From positions 2,604,001 through 2,668,000 of the forward strand of contig NZ_CP078013.2 in NCBI RefSeq assembly GCF_024112395.2: 64,000 nucleotides of DNA. Reading direction: 5' to 3'. Under the pieces are notes generated by a model. That model saw only the letters and a program-made list of their open reading frames with translations, searched no databases and was not told where the DNA came from. Below, in pieces: positions 47,485 to 56,198 of the stretch. The DNA is from Pseudomonas pergaminensis. GTDB lineage: Bacteria; Pseudomonadota; Gammaproteobacteria; Pseudomonadales; Pseudomonadaceae. Within the stretch, counting starts at the first letter, position 1, and every line of letters begins with the position of its first letter. A program made the position numbers and the translations under genes.

Positions 47485-48282
47485 ATGAAAATCGATGTAA
47501 GCGGCAAAGTGGCCATCGTCAGCGGCAGCACGGCTGGCATAGGCCTGGGCATCAGCCAGGCACTCGCGGCATCCGGCGCTACTGTGGTGGTAATCGGGCG
47601 TGAGGCCGGCAAGGTCGATGACGCACTGGCGAGCATCCGCCAGGCCGTCCCCGATGCGGACCTGCGTGGGCTGGTGGCTGACCTTGGCACAGCCGAGGGC
47701 GCAGAAAAACTCTTCGCCGCCGAACCGCGTGCCGACATCCTGGTCAACAACCTGGGCATCTTCAACGATGTGGATTTCTTCGAGGCCCCGGACAGCGAAT
47801 GGACACGCTTTTATGAGGTCAATGTGATCTCCGGTGTACGCCTGGCGCGGCATTACGTGCCGGGCATGGTCGGGCAGGGTTGGGGGCGGGTGATCTTTCT
47901 GTCGTCGGAGTCCGGCGTGGCGACACCGGCGGACATGATCAATTACGGCGTGACCAAGAGCGCCAATCTGGCGGTGTCCCATGGCCTGGCCAAGCGCCTG
48001 GCGGGCACCGGTGTGACGGTAAACGCGGTGTTGCCTGGCCCGACCTTTACGGACGGCCTGGAGCAGATGCTCAAGGACGCGACACAAAAATCCGGGCGCA
48101 GTGCGCGGGACGAGGCGGATGTGTTTGTGCGTAATGCGCGGCCGACGTCGATCATCCAGCGCGCGGCGAATGTAGATGAAGTCGCCAACCTGGTGGCGTA
48201 CATTGCTTCACCCCTGTCTTCTGCAACCACAGGTGCTGCATTGCGGGTCGACGGCGGTGTTGTCGACAGCATGGCCATCTGA
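47485..48282 (+). CDS. Short-chain dehydrogenase/reductase
   Basis: A 265-residue SDR. VAIVSGSTAGIGLGISQAL is the NAD(P) site (Ser in place of the usual Thr), NNLGIFND replaces the NNAG motif, and MINYGVTKSANLAV carries Tyr and Lys. The C-terminal region (GATTGAALRVDGGVVDSMA) is normal. It lies 17 bases after the aldo/keto reductase gene, with an AGGAG before the ATG. Substrate unknown; the pair may handle one sugar or lactone pathway. Confidence 0.88.
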   Translation: MKIDVSGKVAIVSGSTAGIGLGISQALAASGATVVVIGREAGKVDDALASIRQAVPDADLRGLVADLGTAEGAEKLFAAEPRADILVNNLGIFNDVDFFEAPDSEWTRFYEVNVISGVRLARHYVPGMVGQGWGRVIFLSSESGVATPADMINYGVTKSANLAVSHGLAKRLAGTGVTVNAVLPGPTFTDGLEQMLKDATQKSGRSARDEADVFVRNARPTSIIQRAANVDEVANLVAYIASPLSSATTGAALRVDGGVVDSMAI

Positions 48283-48311
48283 ATTGTTTTCTATTTTCTG
48301 GAGTAATTAAC

Positions 48312-48728
48312 GTGGCAACAGCGTCTTCTGTAATTGAAATCCCGGTCTCGGCCGATCAGGTCTGGCAATTGGTCGGTGGCTTCAACAGCCTGCCGGACTG
48401 GCTGCCGTTTATCGTCAAGAGCGAGCCAAGCGATGGCGGCCGCGTGCGTCACCTGCAAACCGCCGACGGTGGCGTGGTGGTGGAGCGGTTGCAGAGCTTT
48501 GATAACGTTGGGCGCACCTACAGCTACACCATCGAGCAGTCACCGTTCCCGGTGAGTGCTTACCTGGCGACATTGCAGGTTGAGGCCTTGACCGAAACGT
48601 CGGCGAAAGTGACCTGGTCGGGTGTGTTCACGCCGGCGACGGGGACTACGGATGCGGCGGTGGAGGAATTGTTTGCCGGTGTCTACAGCGGTGGGCTTGA
48701 GGCGTTGCGGGCCAATTTCCCAGACTGA
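48312..48728 (+). CDS. SRPBCC (polyketide cyclase/MxaD-like) protein
   Basis: A 138-residue START-like fold protein beginning at GTG behind TGGAG. SSVIEIPVSADQVWQLVGGFNSLPDWLPF (first half: IEIPVSADQVWQLVGG) and the C-terminal helix AVEELFAGVYSGGLEALR fit the family, which binds hydrophobic small molecules. It is the last gene of the unit with the aldo/keto reductase and SDR. No enzymatic residues can be assigned. Confidence 0.85.
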   Translation: MATASSVIEIPVSADQVWQLVGGFNSLPDWLPFIVKSEPSDGGRVRHLQTADGGVVVERLQSFDNVGRTYSYTIEQSPFPVSAYLATLQVEALTETSAKVTWSGVFTPATGTTDAAVEELFAGVYSGGLEALRANFPD

Positions 48729-48744
48729 AACTGAACCTGTGGTG

Positions 48745-48890
48745 ACTGGGTTTTGTGGTGAGCGGGTTTGCCCCGCGCTGGGTTGCGCAGCAGCCCCAAA
48801 AATCTTGGGAGCGCTACGCACTCCAGCGCGAGCAAGCTCGCTCACCACAGCAAGCCCGCTCACCACAGCGAGCCTGCTCACCGAAGTAAA
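48745..48890. repeat. Cluster of REP-type palindromes
   Basis: Several copies or partial copies of GTGGTGAGCGGG(C/T)TTGC and GCAAGC(C/T)CGCTCACCAC lie in the gap between the SRPBCC gene and the convergent kinase gene, with a direct triplication of the CTCACCACAGC block at about 48840-48880. This is a REP variant different from the GTGGGAGC class elsewhere in the window. Confidence 0.7.
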
Positions 48891-48905
48891 TCTCAACAGC
48901 GCAAG

Positions 48906-50297
48906 CTATTCGGGCATGAGCTGCTGGCGGCATTCCAGGACTAATCTGGCACCGCCTTGTTCACTGGTACCCACTTCCAACTTGAACCCATGCAAGTTGA
49001 TGATCGCCGCCACAATCGACAAGCCCAACCCGAACCCGCCTTGCTGGTCGCTTTCATCCACGCGATAGAAGCGCTGGAACACTGCGTCACGTTCCGCCGC
49101 CGGGATGCCCGGTCCGGAGTCGTGCACTTCGATGCGTGTGCTGCCGGCGTCATTGACCCCACGCAGAATCACCTCGCCGCCCGGTGGGGAGAACTTGATC
49201 GAGTTGCTCAGCAGGTTGGACAGGGCTTCGAACAACAGGGCGCGGTCGCCGGTGATCCACGGCAGGGATTCCGGGGTTTCGAGCCGCAGCTGCAATTCGC
49301 CTTCTTCGGCCAGGGGCAGGTAGAAGTCGTGCAGTTCGCGCAACAGTGGCAACGGGTCCATCACCAGGAAGCCTGATCGACGCTGGTGGTCTTCCAGTTC
49401 GGAGATACGCAACAGCCCGCGAAAGCGCGCCATCAGCGTATCGGTTTCGGCAATCGCGTCATCCAGTTTCACCGCGTAGTCCGACTCCGCCTCGGCCTCC
49501 TGCTTGATCCGGTACAACTGCGCGCGCAAGCGTGTCAGCGGGGTGCGCAGGTCGTGGGCGATGTTGTCGCACACGCCCTTGACCTCGTTCATCAGCTTCT
49601 CGATGCGGTCGAGCATGGCGTTGACGATGGCCGCGAGCATGTCCAGTTCGTCGCGTCGGTTCGATAGCGGCAGGCGGTGGGTCAAGTCGCCGGCAACGAT
49701 GGCTTCGGCGCTGGCCTGGATCCCGCGAATTCGTCGCAACGGGCGTCGACGCAATAAATGCCAGCCGGCAGCGCCAGGGATAATCGTCAAGGACAACGCC
49801 CACAGCAGGGCATGCCAGATGATCCGGGTCACGCCAAACAGCGAACCGTTGGCGCGCACCAGCACCAGCCAGCGGCCGTCTTCGGTGTGGGTGGCCACGG
49901 CGTCGCAGCTGTCCTTGGGCAATTTGGGGTCGTTGGATTCCACGCAATTGGCCAGGGCGTGGATCTTGCCGTCCAGGGGCAGGTCCGGCGGAATCGCGCG
50001 GATCGGCCCACTGAGCGGGCGGAACTGCTCATCGAACAGCCCGTAGGCGTCCACGCCCTTCATGTCGAAGGTCATGCTGGTGGTCAGGGCTTCCACCAGT
50101 TCCTCGCCGTCGAAGCGCTGGAACAGGTGCTGGCGTTGCATCAGGGAATGGCGCGACAGGTCGCCCAGGTAACCGGACACCTCGTAATACAGCACCCCCA
50201 TGAGGATGCAGCTCCAGGCCACGAACAGCGAACTGTACAACGCCAGCAGGCGACTGCTGGAGGAGCGCCAGCCTTTAGAGGGGTTCAGCAATGACAT
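48906..50297 (-). CDS. Sensor histidine kinase
   Basis: A 463-residue membrane kinase. It has membrane segments near residues 17-38 and 157-178 with a 115-residue periplasmic sensor between (two Cys, near 117 and 131, may form a disulphide), a HAMP domain, the H-box CDNIAHDLRTPLTRLR with His near 248, N-box ALSNLLSNSIKFSP and G-boxes VHDSGPGIP and GFGLGLSI. The start overlaps the regulator gene by 23 bases. Signal unknown. Confidence 0.92.
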   Translation of the reverse strand: MSLLNPSKGWRSSSSRLLALYSSLFVAWSCILMGVLYYEVSGYLGDLSRHSLMQRQHLFQRFDGEELVEALTTSMTFDMKGVDAYGLFDEQFRPLSGPIRAIPPDLPLDGKIHALANCVESNDPKLPKDSCDAVATHTEDGRWLVLVRANGSLFGVTRIIWHALLWALSLTIIPGAAGWHLLRRRPLRRIRGIQASAEAIVAGDLTHRLPLSNRRDELDMLAAIVNAMLDRIEKLMNEVKGVCDNIAHDLRTPLTRLRAQLYRIKQEAEAESDYAVKLDDAIAETDTLMARFRGLLRISELEDHQRRSGFLVMDPLPLLRELHDFYLPLAEEGELQLRLETPESLPWITGDRALLFEALSNLLSNSIKFSPPGGEVILRGVNDAGSTRIEVHDSGPGIPAAERDAVFQRFYRVDESDQQGGFGLGLSIVAAIINLHGFKLEVGTSEQGGARLVLECRQQLMPE

Positions 50298-50958
50298 AAC
50301 CGGAACCTCGTACCGTGCGGATCAGCGGCGTGAGGCCCGGTGGGTCGATCTTTTTGCGCAGGCGACCGATGTGCACGTCGATCAGGTTGGTGCCCGGGTC
50401 GAAGTGATAACCCCAGACCTCCTCGAAGATCATCATGCGTGACAGGATCTGCCCGGTGTTGCGCATCAGGAATTCCAGCAGCTTGTATTCGGTGGGCAGC
50501 AGGCTCAGGGGCTGATCGGCGCGACTGGCTTCGCGGCTGATCAGGTTCAGCTCCAGGTCGGCGACACGCAGGGCGGTTTCGAATTCCTTGACCGTGCTTT
50601 TGCGCCGTAGCAGCACTTCGACGCGGGCCGCCATCTCGTCCGAGGCGAACGGCTTGGTGAGGTAATCGTCACCACCGGCGCGCAGGCCGCGCACGCGCTC
50701 GTCAACGTCGGAGAGGGCGCTGATCATCAGGATCGGCGTGGAGACGCCAATGGTGCGCAGTGTCGTGACGATGGCGAGGCCATCGAGTTCCGGCAGCATG
50801 CGGTCGAGGGTGATCAAGTCGTAGTCCCCGCTCACGGCGCGGACCAGGCCTTCGCGGCCGTTGTCTACCCAGTCTACGTCCAGTCCATGGCTACTCAGCT
50901 CGGCGACGATCTCGCGGGCCGTTACGGCGTCATCCTCGATGGTCAAAATACGGGTCAT
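50275..50958 (-). CDS. OmpR-family response regulator
   Basis: A 227-residue response regulator. The receiver domain is complete: acidic pair in LTIEDD (Asp9, Asp10), phospho-acceptor Asp52 in LITLDRMLPELDG, Thr/Ser in ISALSD and Lys in LTKPF. The C-terminal winged helix includes ILSRMMIFEEVWGYHFDPGT and VRGSGYVI. The ATG at 50958 begins MTRILTIEDD; a longer opening to 50988 adds an unlikely leader. It is cotranscribed with and overlaps the kinase gene. Confidence 0.93.
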   Translation of the reverse strand: MTRILTIEDDAVTAREIVAELSSHGLDVDWVDNGREGLVRAVSGDYDLITLDRMLPELDGLAIVTTLRTIGVSTPILMISALSDVDERVRGLRAGGDDYLTKPFASDEMAARVEVLLRRKSTVKEFETALRVADLELNLISREASRADQPLSLLPTEYKLLEFLMRNTGQILSRMMIFEEVWGYHFDPGTNLIDVHIGRLRKKIDPPGLTPLIRTVRGSGYVIAEPL

Positions 50959-50984
50959 GGGATTACCTTTCACACTGGAAGACC

Positions 50985-51203
50985 GCATTCGCCGGCAAGC
51001 CGGCGCCTACAGAAGTAGGGGTATTTTGCCAAGAAATGGCTGAACGCTTCCTAAATAAAACTTCATGTTGGCAAAACTGACACAGATTTCATCCATTGGC
51101 ACAGGTCATTGTAGGAGACGGCTTGCCGGCGATCGCGGTCTATCGGCCAACTATCGGGTCGGTTGGAATGGCGCTAGCACCGGCATACCGGCCCCTGCAG
51201 GTT
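50985..51203. repeat. REP-type palindromes in the gap before the membrane-protein gene
   Basis: The 437-base gap 50959-51395 holds CGCCGGCAAGCCGGCGCCTA (near 50990), then TGTAGGAGACGGCTTGCC at 51111 facing CCGGCATACCGGCCCCTGCA at 51181. The rest, from 51205, is AT-rich with a likely promoter for the gene at 51396. I see no other gene. Confidence 0.65.
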
Positions 51204-51395
51204 GGTGGCTGGCGTGAGATTGCATTACGCCCGCCTTTTGCGGTGATTTCTTGCAAGTTGCATGGTGTAGGTTAGTTCAATTTACTTAAATTATTGAAAT
51301 ATAAGGACTTTAAATTTTGCGCCGACTGGCATGGTGCCTGCACTGTCCCTTTTGAGACTTGTAACACTATTTTTCTGCCTTGGAGCAAAACAACA

Positions 51396-52301
51396 ATGAT
51401 CACATCCTCATCCACGCTGCAAGAATCGAGCTCGCTCTCCGGGGTTTCCTGGGGGGCGATTTTTGCCGGGGCTGCCGCCGCGGCCGCGCTGTCGCTGATC
51501 CTGGTATTGCTGGGTTTCGGCCTGGGCTTTTCGGCGGTGTCGCCGTGGGCTGACAGCGGTATCAGTGCCAAGGGCCTTGGCATTTCCACGATTGTCTGGC
51601 TGGCGTTTACCCAGATCGTCGCGTCCGGGCTGGGCGGTTATATCGCCGGCCGGTTGCGGGTGAAGTGGGCCAACATGCACGGTGATGAGGTGTACTTCCG
51701 CGACACTGCCCATGGCTTCCTGGCCTGGGCGGTTGCCACGCTGATCACCGCGGTGCTGGTGGTGGGCTCGGTCAGCAGTGTTGTCAGCGGTGGTGTGAAA
51801 GCGGGTGCCAGTGTTGCCGCCGGCGCGGCCAGCGGTATCACTCAAGCCGCTGGCAGTGCAGCCAAGGGCGTCAACGGTGGCGATTTCGACTATTACGTCG
51901 ACAGCCTGTTCCGTGATGATCGCCCGGTTGCCGTCAGTGATGACGCCGCCCATGGCGTGGTTGCCCGCATCTTTACCCGCACCCTGAGCAACGATGGCCA
52001 ACTGGCCCCTGAAGACCGTGCCTACCTGGCCCAGTTGATCAGCCAGCGCACCAACCTCAGCCAGGCGGACGCCGAAGCGCGTATCGACAAGGTCTATGGC
52101 GATGCCCGTAAAGCTGTTGAAGACGCCAAGCTCAAAGCCAAGCAAGCCGCTGACACCGCCGCAAAAGTCGCTGCCTATACCTCGCTGTGGACCTTTGTCG
52201 CGCTGTTGATCGGTGCATTCTTCGCCAGCTTCGCAGCCACCTTTGGCGGTCGCCGTCGCGATGCCGTGGTGTATGTCGAAACCGAACACTTCGTACGTTA
52301 A
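51396..52301 (+). CDS. Alanine/glycine-rich membrane protein, function unknown
   Basis: A 301-residue protein with hydrophobic segments near residues 15-45, 60-85 and 110-145 and a C-terminal one near 265-290. Small residues (Ala, Gly, Ser) dominate the membrane parts (GAIFAGAAAAAALSLILVLL). The central soluble part (residues 165-255) is acidic and contains a DARKAVEDAKLKAKQAADTA segment that should form a helix. The ATG at 51396 follows TGGAG; sequence in frame from 51294 is leader. No family with known function is recognised. It is followed by a tiny membrane-peptide gene 15 bases away. Confidence 0.8.
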   Translation: MITSSSTLQESSSLSGVSWGAIFAGAAAAAALSLILVLLGFGLGFSAVSPWADSGISAKGLGISTIVWLAFTQIVASGLGGYIAGRLRVKWANMHGDEVYFRDTAHGFLAWAVATLITAVLVVGSVSSVVSGGVKAGASVAAGAASGITQAAGSAAKGVNGGDFDYYVDSLFRDDRPVAVSDDAAHGVVARIFTRTLSNDGQLAPEDRAYLAQLISQRTNLSQADAEARIDKVYGDARKAVEDAKLKAKQAADTAAKVAAYTSLWTFVALLIGAFFASFAATFGGRRRDAVVYVETEHFVR

Positions 52302-52316
52302 TTCAAGGAGAACATC

Positions 52317-52391
52317 ATGCGCTCATTACTGCTTTGGTTCCTCGGTGTGCCTATTCCGGTGATCATTTTGATTGCGATCTTTATGCACTGA
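52317..52391 (+). CDS. 24-residue membrane peptide
   Basis: AAGGAG lies seven bases before this ATG, and the reading frame MRSLLLWFLGVPIPVIILIA then ends IFMH before TGA. One positively charged residue is followed by a single hydrophobic helix with a GVPIP kink. It is too short for usual gene finding. A near-identical peptide exists in many proteobacteria, as I recall, often annotated only as hypothetical. Strong ribosome site and position right after the membrane-protein gene argue that it is translated. Confidence 0.7.
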   Translation: MRSLLLWFLGVPIPVIILIAIFMH

Positions 52392-52414
52392 TAGCACGTC
52401 TTAATCGGTAGAAA

Positions 52415-52506
52415 ATGTGGGAGTGGGTTTGTTTGCGAAAGGCGTGTATCAGCGACTCATGAGTTGGCTGATACGGCGCTTTCGCGGGCAAGCCCGCTCC
52501 CACATT
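52415..52506. repeat. Paired REP elements after the membrane-peptide gene
   Basis: ATGTGGGAGTGGGTTTG and CAAGCCCGCTCCCACAT lie 92 bases end to end, in inverted orientation with several mismatches in the left copy. Confidence 0.8.
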
Positions 52507-52509
52507 TGG

Positions 52510-52862
52510 TTTTGTGCAGGGTCAGCCAGCTTTTGGCCAGTCGGAGGGGCCAGATGTTCGTCAGGCCCTTACGCGGTGTGCGGATAATCACCTGCACATC
52601 CGAGAGGTGCGGCTAAGCCGTTATTAACCATTTGGCCAGCACGCGGCCGTGATAGCGGATCTGTGCCAGGGTCAGCGCGGTGTAGCCAATGATCACCGCA
52701 GGCGGTTGCCCAGCATACCAAGCGGCGAAACAGGTTCGCGCCGAGCATGTAGCCGCTGATGGTAGCGGCGAACACCAGGGCGTACGCGGTGGCCGTCAGA
52801 TGGAAGCCCCGTTGCAGCAGCGCACGTTCAGGCCTATCCCGGCAGCGTATTCCCAACCCCTA
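52510..52862 (-). pseudogene. Decayed membrane-protein gene fragment
   Basis: No intact gene is visible here, but parts of the minus strand read like protein in different frames: TAYALVFAATISGYMLGANLFRRL (around 52790-52720; membrane-like, first part shown: FAATISGYMLGANLFRR) and, after an apparent frameshift, VIIGYTALTLAQIRYHGRVL ending at a TAG near 52617; further on VQVIIRTPRKGLTNIWPLRL. The first piece resembles drug/proton antiporters of the major facilitator family. It is most likely a decayed gene; parent family is uncertain. Confidence 0.4.
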
Positions 52863-52902
52863 ACGCTGAGCAATAAATGTGGGGACCTTCAGAGGCTCAT
52901 GC

Positions 52903-53811
52903 TCAGTCATCAAATCCAACCTGCTCATGAATCTCATCCACCTTCAATTCCAACCGATACGCCACCGCAATAAACAACGCCTGGCACAAGCACAGCGTGG
53001 CGCTCAACGAACGAAACGCAAACGACGACCCCTCATTCACCAACAGCACGGCGTTCGCCCGCTTGGCCAGTGGCGACAGGTTACTGTCGGTGATGATCAG
53101 GGTCTTGGCCTGGTGGTGCTGGGCGATGCGCAGGCAGTGCTGGGTCTCTTTGCCGTAGGGCGTAAAGCTGATGGCGATCACCAGGTCATTGGCGCGCACG
53201 CTGCGCATCTGCTCGCGGTAGCTGCCGCCCAGGCCTGAAATCAGGTGGATGCGCTTGTTGGTGTGCTGCAGGTTGTAGACCAGGTAATCGGCCACCGCAA
53301 AAGAGCGGCGCACGCCGACTACGTAGATATTGTCGGCATTCACCACCAGGTCCACGGCTTTGTCGAACGCGACATCATCCAACTCCAGCCCCAGACGCTC
53401 GATGCCGGACAAGGTCGCGTTGACGCATTCGCGCGCCAGGTCACCCCCGCTGGCCTTCTGCGATTTGTTGGCGATCATGCTGCGGATGCGTTGCTGGTAG
53501 TTCTGCACCGGCGTGGTCTTGTGGGTGTAGGCCTCGCGGAACAGCGCCTGCATCTCACTAAACCCGCTGAACCCGAAGCGTTGCGAGAAGCGCACGATGG
53601 CCGACGGGTGCACTTCGCACTCGCGGGCGATGTCGCTGATGCGGTCGACCATGATCCGGTCGCTCTGCTGGCTCATGTAGCTGGCGATGCGCTTGAGCTG
53701 GCGCGGCAGGCTTTCGTATTCGTCGGTGATCAGCTGCAACAGGCGCTCGGCATTGATCGGAGGGCTGGCGATAGAGTCTTCCAGGGTGGTCTCGGGATCG
53801 GTGCGGGACAT
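52903..53811 (-). CDS. iolR: RpiR-family repressor of inositol catabolism
   Basis: A 302-residue regulator with an N-terminal RpiR helix-turn-helix (ISDIARECEVHPSAIVRFSQ) and a C-terminal SIS sugar-phosphate binding domain (VVGVRRSFAVADYLVYNL, VIAISFTPYGKETQH). It is divergent from iolC, and GGAA-N6-TTCC sites lie between. The RpiR-type IolR of Sinorhizobium binds that motif and is relieved by an inositol breakdown product; the same is inferred here. The ATG at 53811 has AAGGA upstream; the opening to 53859 is leader. Confidence 0.9.
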   Translation of the reverse strand: MSRTDPETTLEDSIASPPINAERLLQLITDEYESLPRQLKRIASYMSQQSDRIMVDRISDIARECEVHPSAIVRFSQRFGFSGFSEMQALFREAYTHKTTPVQNYQQRIRSMIANKSQKASGGDLARECVNATLSGIERLGLELDDVAFDKAVDLVVNADNIYVVGVRRSFAVADYLVYNLQHTNKRIHLISGLGGSYREQMRSVRANDLVIAISFTPYGKETQHCLRIAQHHQAKTLIITDSNLSPLAKRANAVLLVNEGSSFAFRSLSATLCLCQALFIAVAYRLELKVDEIHEQVGFDD

Positions 53812-53956
53812 GGGCAATCCTTCTGGCGTTGTTGTCTGTTGCGCTGATGGGTGGCGCAAGTCTACAGGGTAGGCGCAAAAAAATACCCCGGCATCACGGC
53901 CGGCGTGGCCTGCTGAAACGATGCACTGCGTTGGGAGTGCCGTTGTACAAGCTTAA

Positions 53957-53972
53957 TGGAAAAAATATTCCA
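53957..53972. promoter_or_regulatory. IolR operator TGGAA-N6-TTCCA before iolC
   Basis: TGGAAAAAATATTCCA lies midway between the iolR and iolC starts. A half-degenerate second copy, TGGAATAAATATTGAT, follows at 53986. A possible -35 TTGTAC at 53943 and -10 TATTCC at 53966 would be covered by the first copy. Confidence 0.7.
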
Positions 53973-54095
53973 ATGAAAAAATATCTGGAATAAATATTGA
54001 TTGGCGTCGCCGGACGTTCTAGTCTGCTCCCACCAAGAGCGTTTGCCATCGCCACGGCGGCACAACGCAGGCTGATAAAAATAACAGGAGCCAGC

Positions 54096-56033
54096 ATGGG
54101 CCAGACTCGTTTTGCCAGTGGGCGTCAATTGGATCTGATTTGCCTCGGGCGCCTGGGCGTCGACCTCTATGCACAGCAAGTGGGTGCGCGGCTTGAGGAC
54201 GTGTCCAGCTTCGCCAAGTACCTCGGCGGGTCCTCCGCCAACATCGCCTTTGGCACCGCACGGCTTGGGCTCAAGTCGGCGATGCTGAGCCGGGTGGGCG
54301 ACGACCACATGGGGCGTTTCCTGGTGGAGTCCCTGGCCCGCGAAGGCTGCGATGTCAGCGGCATCAAGGTCGACCCGGAACGCCTCACCGCCCTGGTGTT
54401 GCTCGGCCTCAAGGACCGCGAAACCTTCCCCCTGGTGTTCTACCGCGAAAACTGCGCCGACATGGCCCTGCGCGCCGAAGACATCAGCGAAGCCTTTATC
54501 GCCTCCAGCAAGGCGCTGCTGATCACCGGCACGCATTTCTCCACCGACGGCGTGTACAAGGCCAGCATCCAGGCACTGGATTACGCGGCCAAGCACAACG
54601 TCAAGTGCGTGCTGGATATCGACTACCGCCCAGTGCTGTGGGGCCTGGCAGGCAAGGCCGACGGCGAAACCCGCTTTGTGGCCGATCAGAATGTCAGCCA
54701 GCACGTGCAGAAAATCCTGCCGCGCTTCGACCTGATCGTCGGCACCGAAGAAGAATTCCTGATCGCGGGGGGCAGTGAAGATTTGCTCAGCGCGCTGCGT
54801 AACGTGCGTGAGCTGACCCCGGCGACCCTGGTGGTCAAGCTCGGCCCGCAGGGCTGCACGGTGATTCACGGCGCCATCCCCGCACGCCTGGAAGACGGCG
54901 CCATCTACCCCGGTGTGCGCGTGGAAGTGCTCAATGTGCTGGGGGCCGGCGATGCGTTCATGTCGGGGTTCCTCAGTGGTTGGATCAATGACGCCAGCGA
55001 TGAGCGCTGCAGCCAGTTGGCCAATGCCTGTGGCGGCCTGGTCGTGTCGCGCCATGCGTGTGCTCCGGCCATGCCGACACCCGCGGAGCTGGAGTACCTG
55101 TTCAACAGCCCGGTGCCGATTACCCGTCCGGACCAGGACGTGACCCTGCAACGCCTGCACCGCGTGACAGTGCCGCGCAAGGCCTGGAAGCAGCTATTCG
55201 TGTTTGCCTTCGACCACCGCTGGCAACTGGTGGACCTGGCGCAGAAGGGCGGCCAGGACCCGGCGCGCATCAGCGATGCCAAGCAACTGTTTATCCAGGC
55301 CATCGAACGCGTCGAGAAAAAACTCGCCGAGCAAGGTGTAGAAGCCGATGTCGGTCTACTGGCCGACCAACGCTTCGGCCAGGACGCGCTCAACGCCGCC
55401 AGCGGTCGCGGTTGGTGGATCGCACGCCCGGTCGAGGTGCAGAACTCTCGGCCGCTGGCGTTCGAACACGGTCGCTCGGTGGGCAGCAACCTGATTGCCT
55501 GGCCCCAGGAGCAAATCATCAAATGCCTGGTGCAATTTCACCCGGATGACGAGCCGATGCTGCGCCTGGAGCAAGAGGCACAACTCAAGGCGGTATATGA
55601 GGCGTCGATTGTCAGCGGCCATGAACTGCTGCTGGAAGTCATCCCGCCCAAGGATCACCCGTCCACCTACCCGGATGTGCTCTACCGCAGCCTCAAGCGC
55701 CTGTACAACCTGGGTATCTACCCGGCGTGGTGGAAGATCGAGGCGCAATCGGCCGAAGACTGGAAAAAGCTCGACGAACTGATCCAGGAGCGCGATCCGT
55801 ACTGCCGTGGCGTGGTGTTGTTGGGCCTGAATGCGTCGGCGGAATTTCTCGCCGACGGTTTCCAGCAGGCCAGCCAGAGCACCACCTGCCGTGGCTTTGC
55901 CGTGGGCCGCACGATCTTCCAGGAACCGAGCCGCGCGTGGATGGCCGGGGAGATTGATGACGAGACCTTGATCCAGCAAGTCCAGGCCACCTTCGAACAG
56001 CTCATTAACGCCTGGCGCAGTGCTCGGACCTAA
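54096..56033 (+). CDS. iolC: Bifunctional 5-dehydro-2-deoxygluconokinase with DUF2090 domain
   Basis: A 645-residue fusion. Residues 10-330 are a PfkB-type kinase: LGRLGVDLYAQQVG, YLGGSSANIAFGTARLG and the C-terminal signature NVLGAGDAFMSGFL with the catalytic Asp. Residues 340-640 are the DUF2090 aldolase-like domain (FVFAFDHRWQLVDLAQKGG). The first part phosphorylates 5-dehydro-2-deoxy-D-gluconate; the second probably acts as IolJ-type aldolase on the product. AGGAG stands before the ATG at 54096; the opening from 53997 has no support. It is first gene of the iol operon. Confidence 0.94.
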   Translation: MGQTRFASGRQLDLICLGRLGVDLYAQQVGARLEDVSSFAKYLGGSSANIAFGTARLGLKSAMLSRVGDDHMGRFLVESLAREGCDVSGIKVDPERLTALVLLGLKDRETFPLVFYRENCADMALRAEDISEAFIASSKALLITGTHFSTDGVYKASIQALDYAAKHNVKCVLDIDYRPVLWGLAGKADGETRFVADQNVSQHVQKILPRFDLIVGTEEEFLIAGGSEDLLSALRNVRELTPATLVVKLGPQGCTVIHGAIPARLEDGAIYPGVRVEVLNVLGAGDAFMSGFLSGWINDASDERCSQLANACGGLVVSRHACAPAMPTPAELEYLFNSPVPITRPDQDVTLQRLHRVTVPRKAWKQLFVFAFDHRWQLVDLAQKGGQDPARISDAKQLFIQAIERVEKKLAEQGVEADVGLLADQRFGQDALNAASGRGWWIARPVEVQNSRPLAFEHGRSVGSNLIAWPQEQIIKCLVQFHPDDEPMLRLEQEAQLKAVYEASIVSGHELLLEVIPPKDHPSTYPDVLYRSLKRLYNLGIYPAWWKIEAQSAEDWKKLDELIQERDPYCRGVVLLGLNASAEFLADGFQQASQSTTCRGFAVGRTIFQEPSRAWMAGEIDDETLIQQVQATFEQLINAWRSART

Positions 56034-56062
56034 GCACAGCTCCAGATAGGGAATGCAATCAA

Positions 56063-56154
56063 ATGTGGGAGCGGGCTTGCTCGCGAATGCGGTGCATCAG
56101 CTACAAATTCTTCAACTGATACACCGCATTCGCGAGCACGCCCGCTCCCACATA
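56063..56154. repeat. Paired REP elements between iolC and iolE
   Basis: ATGTGGGAGCGGGCTTGCTC and GAGCACGCCCGCTCCCACAT face each other over 92 bases inside the operon. One mismatch is seen in the right copy. Confidence 0.88.
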
Positions 56155-56198
56155 AAGCAGCTCTCATGCAACTTTGAAAAACAATAAAAGGTGCAGCC

